This document shows positions 26,080-35,921 of a DNA stretch of 64,000 bases, in pieces. Every line of letters begins with the position of its first letter. The stretch's first letter is position 1. This DNA comes from Streptomyces eurocidicus (GTDB taxonomy: Bacteria > Actinomycetota > Actinomycetes > Streptomycetales > Streptomycetaceae), in assembly GCF_002891295.1 (NCBI RefSeq), contig NZ_LGUI01000008.1:124001-188000 (forward strand). Reading direction: 5' to 3'. Below the pieces are notes generated by a model. That model was not told the origin of the DNA. It saw nothing but the letters and a program-made list of their open reading frames with translations, and made no database searches. The translations under genes were made by a program, and so were the position numbers.

Positions 26080-28200
26080 TCAGCCGTGCGGGGTCTCCGG
26101 GCGCCACAGCCAGGGGCTCGCGTCCGGGCTCATCCCCGTCACACAGAGCCGGTGCTCCGCGTCCACGGCCATCGCGGCGGTGCCCACGGGCACCAGCTTC
26201 GCGTCCGCGCGGACGGTCTCGGAGTCGCCGGAGGCGTCCGTGAGCTGTATCTCGCCGTTCACCGCCCGCCCCAGCACCAGCACGGTGTCCCCGCTCCCGC
26301 GCACGGGCAGCGGGAGAGCGTCGAGCGGTCCGTAGCCGGCGAAGTCGTGCAGCTCGGTGCTCGCGGGCGACTCCGAGCCCGGGGTGAGGCGGTACACGGT
26401 CGGCTGCTCGGCCGCCGGGCCGCGGTAGACGAGCACCAGCTCCCCGTCGCCCCCGAGGGCCGCGCCGGGCAGCCCACCGGGCTGGGGGAGGCCCTTGAGC
26501 GGCTGGTACCGGACCGGCTGTCCCGGGGCGTCCTGGGTCCAGTGGTGGACCGTGTCGCGCCCCGTGCCGAAGACGTGGACGCGCCGCTCGGCGTCCAGCA
26601 CCGCGGTGAGGCCGTCCTGGATCTCCTGGCCGTGCAGGCTCTGCCACTTCCCCCAGGTGCCGTCGGCCTCCCTGACCCGGCCGGAGACGCCCTTGCCGGC
26701 GTTGCGGACGAAGAGGTGCACCCGCCCGTCGGGGGCGGCGACGGCGGCCGGCATGCCCACCCGGCGGCCGCGGTCGGGCCGGTGCTCGGGGTTGCCGAGG
26801 CCCTGCCACGCCTTGAAGGGCCCGTCCGGGGAGCGCTGCTCCAGCACCACGATCTCGCGGGTGTCGGGGCGCCCTCGGCCCTCCAGCGCGGAGAACCGCA
26901 GGGCGAACAGGAGCCGGCGCCCCTCGGAGTCCCGCACGGAGGCCAGCGCGGGGGCCAGGGGGCCGCCGCCGAGGTTCTGCGGCTCGCCCCAGCGGCCGCT
27001 GCCGGCGGAGGTCTCCGCCCAGCGCACGGCCTGGGTGCCGAGCACGCCGTACGCCTCCAGGCGGCCGGCCTTGTCGGTGCCGGGGGCCGCGGTGGGGCCC
27101 CCGTAGCGGTAGTGGGTGGAGCGGATCCAGCCCTTGCGGTTCTTCAGGGGGCGGTCGCCGCCCTGGCCGTAGTCGCCGCAGCCCGCGGGGTTGCCGCAGT
27201 CCCAGGACGGGTCGCCGCCGTACGCCTCCACCAGGCGGTGCTTCTGCTCCACGACCTCGGGCGGCAGATTGTGCGGCCAGCGCTGGTTGTAGTAGCCGCG
27301 GAAGGCCGTGGTGACGAAGCGGGGCGGGTGGCCGTCGCGCTTGGTGCTGTCGGCCACCCACTGCGAGAGCGCCTTCCAGGTGAAGAGCGCGGTCGGGGTG
27401 TGGTCGCGGTGGTCGGAGCAGGCCCCGTAGTCGTTGTCCTTGGGGTGGGTGGCGTCGTGGACCTGGTAATCGGGGTCCGGATCCATGGTGTGGATCACCG
27501 TCGGCTTGAACCGGTCCAGCAGCGTCGCCAGGGTGTCCACCAGGGTGTCGTGGTGGTAGGTGCTGCTGGTGGTGCAGGGCGAGCCGGTGGCGACCAGGGA
27601 CTGCATGGCGCCCTCGGGGCGCTCCCAGAGCAGCGGCAGCCGCATGTCGCCGGCCGAGAGCATGGCGATGTTGAGGAACACCAGCTGGGCCCTGCGATCG
27701 CCGTTGACCAGCTCGTTCGTCTCGGCTCTCACCCCGCCGCCCAGGTCCAGGACGGACTTCTTCCAGGACGCGAACCGGTCCAGGCCCAGCATCTCGGCGT
27801 ACGCCTGGCGCAGGCCCTGGTGGCGCGCCGAGGAGTAGGCCGCCTTGTCGGGCTTGCTCTTGGGCATGCCCTCGATCCAGTTCTGGCCCACGGCCTCGCC
27901 GGCCGTGACATAGACGGACACGACCGGCACCCCGGCCCGCACGATGTGCTCCGCGTCGGGGTTCATGAAGTACAGGTCGTCGTCCGGGTGGGCCATCACC
28001 TGGAGCAGCAGGGACGCCTTGGCGTTGTTGAACGACTGAGTCGCATGGGGGTCCACGGCCCTTATGGGAACGCTGGGGGAGGGCTTGGGCTTACCGGGGC
28101 CGCCCCCGCCCGTACAGCCCGCGGCCAGGGCCGCCGAGCCCGCGGCGAGACCCGCGAGCGCGGTCCGGCGGGATATCACCATGCGCTGTGAGATGTTCAA
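26080..28200 (-). CDS. Exported lipoprotein with PIG-L/LmbE deacetylase domain
   Basis: A 706-residue protein. The N-terminus has a twin-arginine signal (SRRTALAG, residues 10-17) followed by a lipobox LAAGC, so it is probably a Tat-exported lipoprotein anchored at Cys29. The catalytic domain shows VMAHPDDD (68-75), the Zn-binding His-Pro-Asp-Asp motif, and SDHRDH (262-267) as a likely third ligand. PIG-L enzymes remove N-acetyl groups from sugars. Residues from about 380 on are a beta-rich, propeller-like region of unrecognised specificity. TTG 28200 is chosen because GGACGGAG precedes it by 8 nt; ATG 28182 has no ribosome site. It is the only gene between the str and S10 clusters, and it faces tuf. 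Confidence 0.85.
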   Translation of the reverse strand: MNISQRMVISRRTALAGLAAGSAALAAGCTGGGGPGKPKPSPSVPIRAVDPHATQSFNNAKASLLLQVMAHPDDDLYFMNPDAEHIVRAGVPVVSVYVTAGEAVGQNWIEGMPKSKPDKAAYSSARHQGLRQAYAEMLGLDRFASWKKSVLDLGGGVRAETNELVNGDRRAQLVFLNIAMLSAGDMRLPLLWERPEGAMQSLVATGSPCTTSSTYHHDTLVDTLATLLDRFKPTVIHTMDPDPDYQVHDATHPKDNDYGACSDHRDHTPTALFTWKALSQWVADSTKRDGHPPRFVTTAFRGYYNQRWPHNLPPEVVEQKHRLVEAYGGDPSWDCGNPAGCGDYGQGGDRPLKNRKGWIRSTHYRYGGPTAAPGTDKAGRLEAYGVLGTQAVRWAETSAGSGRWGEPQNLGGGPLAPALASVRDSEGRRLLFALRFSALEGRGRPDTREIVVLEQRSPDGPFKAWQGLGNPEHRPDRGRRVGMPAAVAAPDGRVHLFVRNAGKGVSGRVREADGTWGKWQSLHGQEIQDGLTAVLDAERRVHVFGTGRDTVHHWTQDAPGQPVRYQPLKGLPQPGGLPGAALGGDGELVLVYRGPAAEQPTVYRLTPGSESPASTELHDFAGYGPLDALPLPVRGSGDTVLVLGRAVNGEIQLTDASGDSETVRADAKLVPVGTAAMAVDAEHRLCVTGMSPDASPWLWRPETPHG

Positions 28201-28470
28201 CTACATGACTCCGTCCCGTTGTGCACAGGCAGTCCCCGGCTGTCCCGGCGTGATAGGGGACGACGAGGGCCGCGCGTCGGTTGCCCAAGACCACGGCAAA
28301 CCCCGGCAAGGGTGGGTAAGGACCGCCGGGTGCTGAGCGACCCGGGCGACCTAGGAGGATAGAGCGACGGACGAGGCGCAGGACAACTGGAGCTGGCTGG
28401 TGTAACGGTGCGGGCTGCTGTGCAGCGTGGATCTCTGCGACCATAGTGTCCTGTATGTCGGCGGGGTGGT

Positions 28471-28498
28471 TTGACAACTGAGCCGGTCGGGGTACCTT
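28471..28498 (+). promoter_or_regulatory. S10 operon promoter
   Basis: TTGACA (28471-28476), 16-nt spacer, TACCTT (28493-28498). It drives rpsJ with a predicted leader of about 370 nt. A CCTCCC/GGGAGG hairpin lies in this leader (28577-28591). The remaining part of the 28201-28470 gap, upstream of the PIG-L gene, shows no gene. Confidence 0.7.
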
Positions 28499-28773
28499 CT
28501 TCGGCCACGATTGGCGCCTCTTCGGGCACGTATGGCACACTGTTCAGGTTGCTCGGTTGAGTGCCGATGCTGCGCGCCTCCCGCCGGGAGGACTGGAAGC
28601 GAGTCCCGCAGTACTCGTCACCCTTCGCGCTCCTCAGAAATGAGGGGCCAGGGGTGGAAGTACGGGAATCTTCCGGGAAGTGTCAGCGGGGCCCCTTCCA
28701 GGCACTCGGTGGGTGTCCTTCCCCCACAGCCCTCATCAGGGACTTTCCTTCGGGAAATTTGCTGGAGCGGGTG

Positions 28774-28798
28774 CGACACGCCCGACCGCGTGGGTCGG
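28774..28798 (+). promoter_or_regulatory. Leader hairpin shared with the rpsL leader (copy B)
   Basis: CCGACC (28782-28787), loop GCGTG, GGTCGG (28793-28798). The 25-nt block differs from 21538-21562 by a single A/G at its seventh base. It ends 76 nt before the rpsJ start. The two operons it precedes encode most of the translation apparatus, so a shared trans-acting regulator is a reasonable inference. Confidence 0.65.
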
Positions 28799-28873
28799 AG
28801 AAGGACGGCGCTTCGCAAGAGGCGCGACACACCGAGTCCCAGAGCGTACGAGAGACAGGACTACGAAGTAGCC

Positions 28874-29182
28874 ATGGCGGGACAGAAGATCCGCATCCGG
28901 CTCAAGGCCTACGACCACGAGGTCATCGACTCCTCGGCGAAGAAGATCGTCGAGACGGTGACCCGCACTGGTGCGTCGGTCGCAGGCCCGGTGCCGCTGC
29001 CCACTGAGAAGAACGTGTACTGCGTCATCAAGTCGCCGCACAAGTACAAGGACTCGCGCGAGCACTTCGAGATGCGCACGCACAAGCGCCTCATCGACAT
29101 CCTCGACCCCACGCCGAAGACGGTTGACTCGCTCATGCGCCTCGACCTGCCGGCGGGCGTCGACATCGAGATCAAGCTCTGA
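28874..29182 (+). CDS. rpsJ: 30S ribosomal protein S10
   Basis: A 102-residue S10 starting at ATG 28874 ([19 protein letters not shown]), ending VDIEIKL. It contains [20 protein letters not shown], the loop that penetrates the 30S head. S10 (NusE) also pairs with NusB and NusG. First gene of the S10 operon; it follows a long structured leader. Confidence 0.98.
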   Translation: MAGQKIRIRLKAYDHEVIDSSAKKIVETVTRTGASVAGPVPLPTEKNVYCVIKSPHKYKDSREHFEMRTHKRLIDILDPTPKTVDSLMRLDLPAGVDIEIKL

Positions 29183-29195
29183 GGTGACGACCAAG

Positions 29196-29840
29196 ATGAC
29201 GAAGAACATCAAGGGCGTCCTGGGCGAGAAGCTCGGCATGACCCAGGTCTGGGACGAGAACAACCGGGTCGTCCCGGTGACCGTCGTCAAGGCCGGTCCG
29301 TGCGTCGTGACGCAGGTGCGCACGAACGACGTCGACGGTTACGAGTCGGTCCAGATCGCCTTCGGCGAGATCGACCCGCGCAAGGTGAACAAGCCCCTCA
29401 AGGGTCACTTCGCCAAGGCCGACGTCACCCCCCGCCGTCACCTGGTGGAGCTCCGCACCCCTGACGCCAGCGAGTACACGCTGGGCCAGGAGATCACCGC
29501 GGCCGTGTTCGAGTCCGGCGTCAAGGTTGACGTCACGGGCAAGAGCAAGGGCAAGGGCTTCGCCGGTGTCATGAAGCGTCACAACTTCAAGGGCCTCGGC
29601 GCCGGTCACGGCACCCAGCGCAAGCACCGCTCGCCCGGTTCCATCGGTGGCTGCGCCACCCCGGGCCGCGTGTTCAAGGGCCTCCGCATGGCGGGCCGCA
29701 TGGGCAACGAGCGGGTCACCACCCAGAACCTGACCGTCCACGCCGTTGACGCGGAGAAGGGCCTGCTCCTGATCAAGGGCGCGGTTCCTGGTCCGAACGG
29801 CGGCCTCGTCCTGGTCCGTACCGCGGCCAAGGGGGCCTGA
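29196..29840 (+). CDS. rplC: 50S ribosomal protein L3
   Basis: A 214-residue L3 starting at ATG 29196 ([20 protein letters not shown]). The long loop toward the peptidyl-transferase centre contains [15 protein letters not shown] and the [13 protein letters not shown] segment, where resistance mutations to pleuromutilins and linezolid arise in other bacteria. An upstream in-frame GTG exists (29184) but gives a less typical start. Confidence 0.98.
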   Translation: MTKNIKGVLGEKLGMTQVWDENNRVVPVTVVKAGPCVVTQVRTNDVDGYESVQIAFGEIDPRKVNKPLKGHFAKADVTPRRHLVELRTPDASEYTLGQEITAAVFESGVKVDVTGKSKGKGFAGVMKRHNFKGLGAGHGTQRKHRSPGSIGGCATPGRVFKGLRMAGRMGNERVTTQNLTVHAVDAEKGLLLIKGAVPGPNGGLVLVRTAAKGA

Positions 29841-29847
29841 GGTAACG

Positions 29848-30498
29848 ATGAGCACCATTGACATCCTTTCGCCGGCAGGCGACAAGGCCGGGACCGTCGA
29901 GCTCCCCACGGAGATCTTCGACGCGAAGGTCAGCGTTCCGCTGATCCACCAGGTCGTCGTCGCGCAGCTGGCCGCTGCCCGTCAGGGCACGCACAAGACC
30001 AAGACCCGTGGCGAGGTCCGCGGCGGTGGCAAGAAGCCTTACCGCCAGAAGGGCACCGGTCGCGCCCGTCAGGGTTCGACCCGCGCGCCGCAGTTCGCCG
30101 GTGGTGGCGTCGTGCACGGTCCCGTGCCGCGTGACTACTCGCAGCGCACCCCGAAGAAGATGAAGGCCGCCGCCCTCCGTGGCGCCCTCTCGGACCGCGC
30201 GCGTCACTCCCGCATCCACGTCGTCACCGACGTGGTCGAGGGTGCGGTCTCCACCAAGGCCGCGAAGGGCCTGTTCGGCAAGATCTCCGAGCGCAAGAAC
30301 GTGCTCCTGGTCGTCGAGCGCTCCAACGAGGCCGCGTGGCTGTCCGCCCGCAACCTGCCCCAGGTGCACATCCTGGAGCCGGGCCAGCTGAACACGTACG
30401 ACGTGCTCGTCTCGGACGACGTGGTCTTCACCCAGGCCGCCTTCGAGTCCTTCGTGTCTGGCCCCAAGGCCGTTGAGACCGAAGGGAGCGAGGCCTGA
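29848..30498 (+). CDS. rplD: 50S ribosomal protein L4
   Basis: A 216-residue L4. The internal loop [23 protein letters not shown] (shown here by its ends KTRGEV and KGTGRAR) lines the exit tunnel. In E. coli L4 is the S10-operon repressor; nothing here shows whether that mechanism operates. Its TGA overlaps the rplW ATG by one base. Confidence 0.98.
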   Translation: MSTIDILSPAGDKAGTVELPTEIFDAKVSVPLIHQVVVAQLAAARQGTHKTKTRGEVRGGGKKPYRQKGTGRARQGSTRAPQFAGGGVVHGPVPRDYSQRTPKKMKAAALRGALSDRARHSRIHVVTDVVEGAVSTKAAKGLFGKISERKNVLLVVERSNEAAWLSARNLPQVHILEPGQLNTYDVLVSDDVVFTQAAFESFVSGPKAVETEGSEA

Positions 30499-30821
30499 TG
30501 ACTGAGGCCGTCGTCACCAGCAAGACCTTCTCGGACCCGCGTGACCTCCTGGTCAAGCCGGTCGTCTCCGAGAAGAGCTACGCGCTGCTGGACGAGAACA
30601 AGTACACGTTCATCGTCGACCCGCGCGCCAACAAGACCCAGATCAAGCAGGCCGTCGAGGCGGTCTTCTCGGTCAAGGTCACCGGGGTCAACACGATCAA
30701 CCGTCAGGGTAAGCGCAAGCGCACCAAGACCGGTTTCGGCAAGCGCGCCAACACCAAGCGCGCCATCGTGACCCTCGCCGAGGGCGACCGTATCGACATC
30801 TTCGGCGGCCCGGTCTCCTAA
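30498..30821 (+). CDS. rplW: 50S ribosomal protein L23
   Basis: A 107-residue L23 with [20 protein letters not shown] and [16 protein letters not shown]. It sits at the tunnel exit, where trigger factor and SRP dock. Translationally coupled to rplD through a TGATG overlap. Confidence 0.98.
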   Translation: MTEAVVTSKTFSDPRDLLVKPVVSEKSYALLDENKYTFIVDPRANKTQIKQAVEAVFSVKVTGVNTINRQGKRKRTKTGFGKRANTKRAIVTLAEGDRIDIFGGPVS

Positions 30822-30860
30822 CGGAGTCCGAGTCGTCCGGAATCGGACGAGGACTGAGAA

Positions 30861-31697
30861 ATGGGTATCCGCAAGTACAAGCCGACGACCCCGGGCCGTC
30901 GTGGCTCCAGCGTCGCCGACTTTGTCGAGATCACGCGGTCCACGCCGGAGAAGTCGCTGGTCCGCCCGCTGCACAGCAAGGGCGGCCGTAACAACGCCGG
31001 TCGTGTGACCGTTCGCCACCAGGGTGGTGGCCACAAGCGCGCCTACCGCGTGATCGACTTCCGTCGTCACGACAAGGACGGCGTGCCGGCCAAGGTCGCT
31101 CACATCGAGTACGACCCGAACCGCACCGCGCGCATCGCGCTTCTGCACTACGCAGACGGCGAGAAGCGCTACATCATCGCCCCGGCCAAGCTGAGCCAGG
31201 GTGACCGGATTGAGAACGGCCCCGCGGCCGACATCAAGCCGGGCAACAACCTCCCGCTCCGCAACATCCCGGTCGGTACCACGATCCACGCGATCGAGCT
31301 CCGTCCCGGTGGTGGCGCCAAGTTCGCCCGCTCCGCCGGTTCGTCCGTGCAGCTGCTGGCGAAGGAGGGCCAGTACGCCCACCTGCGCATGCCGTCCGGC
31401 GAGGTCCGCCTGGTCGACGTCCGCTGCCGCGCCACGGTCGGCGAGGTCGGCAACGCCGAGCAGTCGAACATCAACTGGGGCAAGGCCGGCCGTATGCGCT
31501 GGAAGGGCGTTCGCCCGACCGTCCGCGGTGTCGCGATGAACCCGGTCGACCACCCGCACGGTGGTGGTGAGGGTAAGACCTCCGGTGGTCGCCACCCGGT
31601 CTCCCCGTGGGGTCAGAAGGAGGGTCGTACTCGTTCTCCCAAGAAGGCGAGCAACAAGTACATCGTCCGCCGCCGCAAGACGAACAAGAAGCGCTAG
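30861..31697 (+). CDS. rplB: 50S ribosomal protein L2
   Basis: A 278-residue L2 ([20 protein letters not shown]). The functionally required region [17 protein letters not shown] with the conserved His is intact, and the C-terminus is strongly basic (RRRKTNKKR). L2 is near the peptidyl-transferase centre and joins the subunits. Confidence 0.99.
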   Translation: MGIRKYKPTTPGRRGSSVADFVEITRSTPEKSLVRPLHSKGGRNNAGRVTVRHQGGGHKRAYRVIDFRRHDKDGVPAKVAHIEYDPNRTARIALLHYADGEKRYIIAPAKLSQGDRIENGPAADIKPGNNLPLRNIPVGTTIHAIELRPGGGAKFARSAGSSVQLLAKEGQYAHLRMPSGEVRLVDVRCRATVGEVGNAEQSNINWGKAGRMRWKGVRPTVRGVAMNPVDHPHGGGEGKTSGGRHPVSPWGQKEGRTRSPKKASNKYIVRRRKTNKKR

Positions 31698-31709
31698 GAG
31701 CGGGTTTAG

Positions 31710-31991
31710 ATGCCGCGTAGTCTCAAGAAGGGGCCCTTCGTCGACGACCACCTCATCAAGAAGGTGGACGCCCAGAACGAAGCCGGCACCAAGAACGTCA
31801 TCAAGACCTGGTCCCGTCGCTCCATGATCGTGCCGGCCATGCTCGGCCACACGCTCGCGGTGCACAACGGCAAGACGCACGTCCCGGTGTTCGTCACCGA
31901 GTCGATGGTCGGCCACAAGCTCGGCGAGTTCTCGCCGACCCGCACCTTCCGCGGCCACGTCAAGGACGACCGCAAGTCGAAGCGCCGCTAA
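31710..31991 (+). CDS. rpsS: 30S ribosomal protein S19
   Basis: A 93-residue S19 ([20 protein letters not shown]) with [20 protein letters not shown] and the C-terminal KDDRKSKRR. Head protein that forms a complex with S13. Twelve nucleotides after rplB. Confidence 0.98.
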   Translation: MPRSLKKGPFVDDHLIKKVDAQNEAGTKNVIKTWSRRSMIVPAMLGHTLAVHNGKTHVPVFVTESMVGHKLGEFSPTRTFRGHVKDDRKSKRR

Positions 31992-32033
31992 GGCGGGGTG
32001 TGAACGACTATGACTGACACCGAAGGGACAACC

Positions 32034-32381
32034 ATGGAAGCCAGGGCCCAGGCGCGGTACATCCGCGTCACGCCCATGAAGGCCCGCCGCGTGGTGGACC
32101 TCATCCGTGGCATGGATGCCACGGAGGCTCAGGCGGTCCTGCGTTTCGCCCCGCAGGCCGCGAGCGTGCCGGTTGGCAAGGTGCTTGACAGCGCCATCGC
32201 CAACGCTGCACACAACTACGACCACACCGACGCCTCCACGCTGGTCATCAGCGAGGCGTACGTGGACGAGGGCCCGACCCTGAAGCGGTTCCGTCCGCGT
32301 GCCCAGGGCCGTGCCTACCGGATCCGTAAGCGGACCAGCCACATCACCGTGGTCGTCAGCAGCAAGGAAGGAACCCGGTAA
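32034..32381 (+). CDS. rplV: 50S ribosomal protein L22
   Basis: A 115-residue L22. ATG 32034 ([19 protein letters not shown]) is the usual streptomycete start and follows GAAGGGA; an in-frame ATG at 32010 would add 8 residues. The beta hairpin lining the exit tunnel ([17 protein letters not shown]) is present. Its TAA overlaps the rpsC ATG. Confidence 0.95.
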   Translation: MEARAQARYIRVTPMKARRVVDLIRGMDATEAQAVLRFAPQAASVPVGKVLDSAIANAAHNYDHTDASTLVISEAYVDEGPTLKRFRPRAQGRAYRIRKRTSHITVVVSSKEGTR

Positions 32382-33211
32382 TGGGCCAGAAGGTTAACCC
32401 GCACGGGTTCCGGCTCGGCATCACCACCGACTTCAAGTCGCGCTGGTACGCCGACAAGCTGTACAAGGACTACGTCAAGGAAGACGTTGCCATTCGTCGC
32501 ATGATGACGAAGGGCATGGAGCGCGCCGGTATCTCGAAGGTTGAGATCGAGCGCACCCGCGACCGCGTCCGCGTCGACATCCACACCGCTCGTCCGGGCA
32601 TCGTCATCGGTCGCCGCGGCGCCGAGGCCGACCGCATCCGCGGCGAGCTGGAGAAGCTGACCGGCAAGCAGGTTCAGCTGAACATCCTCGAGGTCAAGAA
32701 CCCCGAGGTGGACGCTCAGCTGGTGGCCCAGGCCGTCGCCGAGCAGCTGTCCTCCCGCGTCTCCTTCCGTCGCGCCATGCGTAAGAGCATGCAGTCGACG
32801 ATGAAGGCCGGCGCCAAGGGCATCAAGATCCAGTGTGGTGGTCGTCTCGGCGGTGCCGAGATGTCCCGCTCTGAGTTCTACCGCGAGGGCCGTGTGCCCC
32901 TGCACACGCTGCGCGCCAACGTCGACTACGGCTTCTTCGAGGCCAAGACGACCTTCGGTCGCATCGGCGTCAAGGTGTGGATCTACAAGGGCGACGTCAA
33001 GAACATCGCCGAGGTCCGCGCCGAGAACGCCGCCGCCCGTGCGGGCAACCGCCCGTCGCGTGGTGGCGCCCAGGACCGCCCGGCCCGTGGCGGTCGTGGT
33101 GGCGAGCGTGGCGGCCGCGGCCGCAAGCCGCAGCAGAACGCCGCTGCCGAGGCCCCCAAGGCCGAGGCCGCTGCCGCTGCTCCGGCTGAGTCCACCGGAA
33201 CGGAGGCCTGA
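32381..33211 (+). CDS. rpsC: 30S ribosomal protein S3 with long RG-rich tail
   Basis: A 276-residue S3. The N-terminal KH domain includes [16 protein letters not shown] and the C-terminal domain [20 protein letters not shown]. After about residue 215 the protein carries an unusual Arg/Gly-rich tail ([20 protein letters not shown]) and then an Ala/Glu/Pro-rich end, about 60 residues beyond E. coli S3. S3 forms the mRNA entry channel; such tails occur in actinobacteria, with unknown role. Confidence 0.98.
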   Translation: MGQKVNPHGFRLGITTDFKSRWYADKLYKDYVKEDVAIRRMMTKGMERAGISKVEIERTRDRVRVDIHTARPGIVIGRRGAEADRIRGELEKLTGKQVQLNILEVKNPEVDAQLVAQAVAEQLSSRVSFRRAMRKSMQSTMKAGAKGIKIQCGGRLGGAEMSRSEFYREGRVPLHTLRANVDYGFFEAKTTFGRIGVKVWIYKGDVKNIAEVRAENAAARAGNRPSRGGAQDRPARGGRGGERGGRGRKPQQNAAAEAPKAEAAAAAPAESTGTEA

Positions 33212-33216
33212 CCGAC

Positions 33217-33636
33217 ATGCTGATCCCTCGCAGGGTCAAGCACCGCAAGCAGCACCACCCCAAGCGCTCTGGCATGGCCAAGGGTGGCACCGAGCTCGCT
33301 TTCGGTGAGTACGGCATCCAGGCCCTGACCCCGGCCTACGTGACGAACCGGCAGATCGAGTCCGCTCGTATCGCCATGACCCGTCACATCAAGCGTGGCG
33401 GCAAGGTCTGGATCAACATCTACCCGGACCGTCCGCTCACGAAGAAGCCGGCCGAGACCCGCATGGGTTCCGGTAAGGGTTCCCCCGAGTGGTGGATCGC
33501 GAACGTCAAGCCCGGTCGGGTGATGTTCGAGCTGTCCTTCCCGAACGAAAAGGTTGCTCGTGAGGCGCTGACCCGCGCCGCGCACAAGCTTCCGATGAAG
33601 TGCCGCATTGTTCGGCGCGAGGCAGGTGAGTCGTGA
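33217..33636 (+). CDS. rplP: 50S ribosomal protein L16
   Basis: A 139-residue L16 ([17 protein letters not shown]) with [19 protein letters not shown]. It helps position the acceptor stem of A-site tRNA; the evernimicin/avilamycin-sensitive surface lies here. Its TGA overlaps the rpmC start region. Confidence 0.98.
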   Translation: MLIPRRVKHRKQHHPKRSGMAKGGTELAFGEYGIQALTPAYVTNRQIESARIAMTRHIKRGGKVWINIYPDRPLTKKPAETRMGSGKGSPEWWIANVKPGRVMFELSFPNEKVAREALTRAAHKLPMKCRIVRREAGES

Positions 33637-33860
33637 TGGCCGCTGGTATCAAGGCGACCGAGCTGCGTGAGCTGAACGACGAGGACCTCGTCGCGAAGCT
33701 CCGTGAGGCCAAGGAAGAGCTGTTCAACCTCCGTTTCCAGGCGGCGACCGGACAGCTCGAGAACCACGGTCGGCTCAAGTCCGTCCGTAAGGACATCGCC
33801 CGGATCTACACCCTGATGCGTGAGCGCGAGCTCGGCATCGAGACGGTGGAGAGCGCCTGA
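33636..33860 (+). CDS. rpmC: 50S ribosomal protein L29
   Basis: A 74-residue, two-helix L29 ([20 protein letters not shown]) with [18 protein letters not shown] 33636 overlaps the rplP stop (GTGATG); GTG 33633 is the alternative. It binds near the tunnel exit. Its stop overlaps the rpsQ ATG. Confidence 0.96.
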   Translation: MAAGIKATELRELNDEDLVAKLREAKEELFNLRFQAATGQLENHGRLKSVRKDIARIYTLMRERELGIETVESA

Positions 33861-34141
33861 TGAGCGAGAAGAATGTGACTGAGACGAACGAGCGCGGCTT
33901 CCGCAAGACCCGTGAGGGTCTCGTCGTCAGCGACAAGATGGACAAGACCGTCGTCGTCGCCGTCGAGGACCGTGTCAAGCACGCGCTGTACGGCAAGGTC
34001 ATCCGCCGTACGAACAAGCTCAAGGCGCACGACGAGCAGAACGCTGCCGGCGTCGGCGACCGCGTCCTCATCATGGAGACGCGTCCGCTGTCGTCCAGCA
34101 AGCGCTGGCGCATCGTCGAGATCCTCGAGAAGGCCAAGTAA
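33860..34141 (+). CDS. rpsQ: 30S ribosomal protein S17
   Basis: A 93-residue S17 with [22 protein letters not shown] and the C-terminal [14 protein letters not shown]-fold primary binding protein of 16S rRNA. Last gene before a 103-nt gap that contains two strong hairpins. Confidence 0.98.
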   Translation: MSEKNVTETNERGFRKTREGLVVSDKMDKTVVVAVEDRVKHALYGKVIRRTNKLKAHDEQNAAGVGDRVLIMETRPLSSSKRWRIVEILEKAK

Positions 34142-34144
34142 TTT

Positions 34145-34211
34145 CTGAGGGGGTTTCCCCTCAGATAAGTTCCGCCAGGCTCGGCGTGGGGCTTCGGGCG
34201 ACCGAAGCCCC
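34145..34211 (+). terminator. Double hairpin at the S10/spc operon boundary
   Basis: CTGAGGGG/CCCCTCAG (34145-34152 with 34157-34164, GTTT loop) begins 4 nt after rpsQ. A second perfect 10-bp stem GGGGCTTCGG/CCGAAGCCCC (34188-34197 with 34202-34211) follows. The first may be a partial terminator; the second lies 34 nt before rplN. They separate the S10-type and spc-type gene groups. Confidence 0.65.
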
Positions 34212-34244
34212 CGCCGGGAACCGGCAGACGATCAGGAGATAGAC

Positions 34245-34613
34245 GTGATCCAGCAGGAGTCGCGACTTCGGGTCGCCGACAACACTGGTGCCAAGGAGAT
34301 CCTTTGCATCCGTGTTCTCGGTGGTTCGGGTCGCCGCTACGCGGGCATCGGTGACGTCATCGTCGCCACCGTCAAGGATGCGATCCCCGGTGGCAACGTG
34401 AAGAAGGGTGACGTCGTCAAGGCCGTCATCGTTCGCACCGTCAAGGAGCGCCGCCGTCCCGACGGCTCGTACATCCGCTTCGACGAGAACGCGGCCGTCA
34501 TCCTCAAGAACGACGGTGACCCCCGCGGCACCCGTATCTTCGGCCCCGTGGGCCGAGAGCTGCGCGAGAAGAAGTTCATGAAGATCGTCTCGCTCGCGCC
34601 GGAGGTGCTGTAA
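34245..34613 (+). CDS. rplN: 50S ribosomal protein L14
   Basis: A 122-residue L14 starting at GTG 34245 ([18 protein letters not shown]) behind AGGAGA. Contains the intersubunit-bridge residues typical of L14 and ends VSLAPEVL. First gene of the spc group. Confidence 0.99.
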   Translation: MIQQESRLRVADNTGAKEILCIRVLGGSGRRYAGIGDVIVATVKDAIPGGNVKKGDVVKAVIVRTVKERRRPDGSYIRFDENAAVILKNDGDPRGTRIFGPVGRELREKKFMKIVSLAPEVL

Positions 34614-34616
34614 CCG

Positions 34617-34940
34617 ATGAAGATCAAGAAGGGCGACCTGGTTCAGGTCATCACCGGTAAGGACAAGGGCAAGCAGGGCAAGGTCATCGTGGCCTACCCG
34701 GCTCAGGACCGTGTCCTCGTCGAGGGTGTCAACCGGGTCAAGAAGCACACCAAGGCCGGTCAGACGGCTCGTGGTTCCAAGACCGGCGGCATCGTCACGA
34801 CCGAGGCCCCCATCCACGTCAGCAACGTTCAGCTGGTTGTGGAGAAGGACGGCAACAAGGTTGTCACTCGTGTCGGTTACCGCTTCGACGACGAGGGCAA
34901 CAAGATCCGCGTTGCCAAGCGCACCGGTGAGGACATCTGA
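34617..34940 (+). CDS. rplX: 50S ribosomal protein L24
   Basis: A 107-residue L24 with the KOW motif [19 protein letters not shown] at the N-terminus. Assembly initiator of the large subunit. Its TGA overlaps the rplE ATG. Confidence 0.98.
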   Translation: MKIKKGDLVQVITGKDKGKQGKVIVAYPAQDRVLVEGVNRVKKHTKAGQTARGSKTGGIVTTEAPIHVSNVQLVVEKDGNKVVTRVGYRFDDEGNKIRVAKRTGEDI

Positions 34941-35500
34941 TGACTGCCACCACCAACGCGCCGCGTCTCAAGCTGCGCTACCGCGAAGAGATCATCGGCA
35001 AGCTGCGTGAGGAGTTCTCCTACGAGAACATCATGCAGGTGCCCGGTCTGACCAAGATCGTGGTCAACATGGGTGTGGGCGACGCCGCCCGCGACTCCAA
35101 GCTGATCGAGGGCGCCATCCGCGACCTCACCACGATCACGGGCCAGAAGCCCGCCGTCACCAAGGCTCGCAAGTCCATCGCGCAGTTCAAGCTGCGTGAG
35201 GGCCAGCCGATCGGCGCCCACGTCACCCTCCGTGGTGACCGCATGTGGGAGTTCCTGGACCGCACCCTGTCGCTCGCGCTGCCGCGCATCCGCGACTTCC
35301 GTGGTCTGTCCCCGAAGCAGTTCGACGGTCGGGGCAACTACACCTTCGGTCTCACGGAGCAGGTCATGTTCCACGAGATCGACCAGGACAAGATCGACCG
35401 CGTCCGGGGTATGGACATCACCGTGGTCACCACGGCGACCAACGACGACGAGGGCCGCGCCCTCCTTCGTCACCTCGGCTTCCCCTTCAAGGAGGCGTAA
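34940..35500 (+). CDS. rplE: 50S ribosomal protein L5
   Basis: A 186-residue L5 with [20 protein letters not shown] and the P-site-facing loop. It binds 5S rRNA and contacts S13 in the head bridge. TGATG coupling with rplX. Confidence 0.99.
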   Translation: MTATTNAPRLKLRYREEIIGKLREEFSYENIMQVPGLTKIVVNMGVGDAARDSKLIEGAIRDLTTITGQKPAVTKARKSIAQFKLREGQPIGAHVTLRGDRMWEFLDRTLSLALPRIRDFRGLSPKQFDGRGNYTFGLTEQVMFHEIDQDKIDRVRGMDITVVTTATNDDEGRALLRHLGFPFKEA

Positions 35501-35505
35501 CCGAG

Positions 35506-35691
35506 ATGGCGAAGAAGTCTCTGATCGCTAAGGCTGCCCGCAAGCCCAAGTTCGGTGTGCGTGCGTACACCCGCTGCCAGCGCTGCGGCCGCCCGCACTC
35601 CGTCTACCGCAAGTTCGGCCTGTGCCGCGTGTGCCTTCGTGAGATGGCTCACCGTGGCGAGCTGCCGGGCGTGACCAAGAGCTCCTGGTAA
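35506..35691 (+). CDS. rpsZ: 30S ribosomal protein S14, zinc-binding type Z
   Basis: A 61-residue short S14 ([20 protein letters not shown]) with the zinc ribbon CQRCGRPH...CRVCLREMA. This is the C+ form; zinc-independent paralogues in streptomycetes are normally encoded elsewhere under Zur control. Also called rpsN. Confidence 0.98.
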   Translation: MAKKSLIAKAARKPKFGVRAYTRCQRCGRPHSVYRKFGLCRVCLREMAHRGELPGVTKSSW

Positions 35692-35921
35692 CAACCCACT
35701 TGGGTTGACCAGGGCTCTCGGTAAGCATCCTGGACGGCGGTCGCCCGACCCCGGTCTCCACGCGTGGCGTTCGCGCTCGCGTAGAGTGGAAGGGTTGGGC
35801 GCCCGCCGCCCATGACCGTCTTACTACGCCGTAGGTCCCCGCGCCGCACCCGCTCCGACACAGCTCGGGGAGAGGGATGGCGCAGATAGGAAACCACGGC
35901 GAGAGAGGCCGAAGGCCAAAC
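35692..35921 (+). other. Gap between rpsZ and rpsH with a small hairpin
   Basis: The 230-nt gap contains CAACCCA/TGGGTTG (35692-35698 with 35701-35707) immediately after the rpsZ stop, and a TAGAGT box near 35783 that could be a -10 but has no convincing -35. No gene is visible. Confidence 0.4.
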
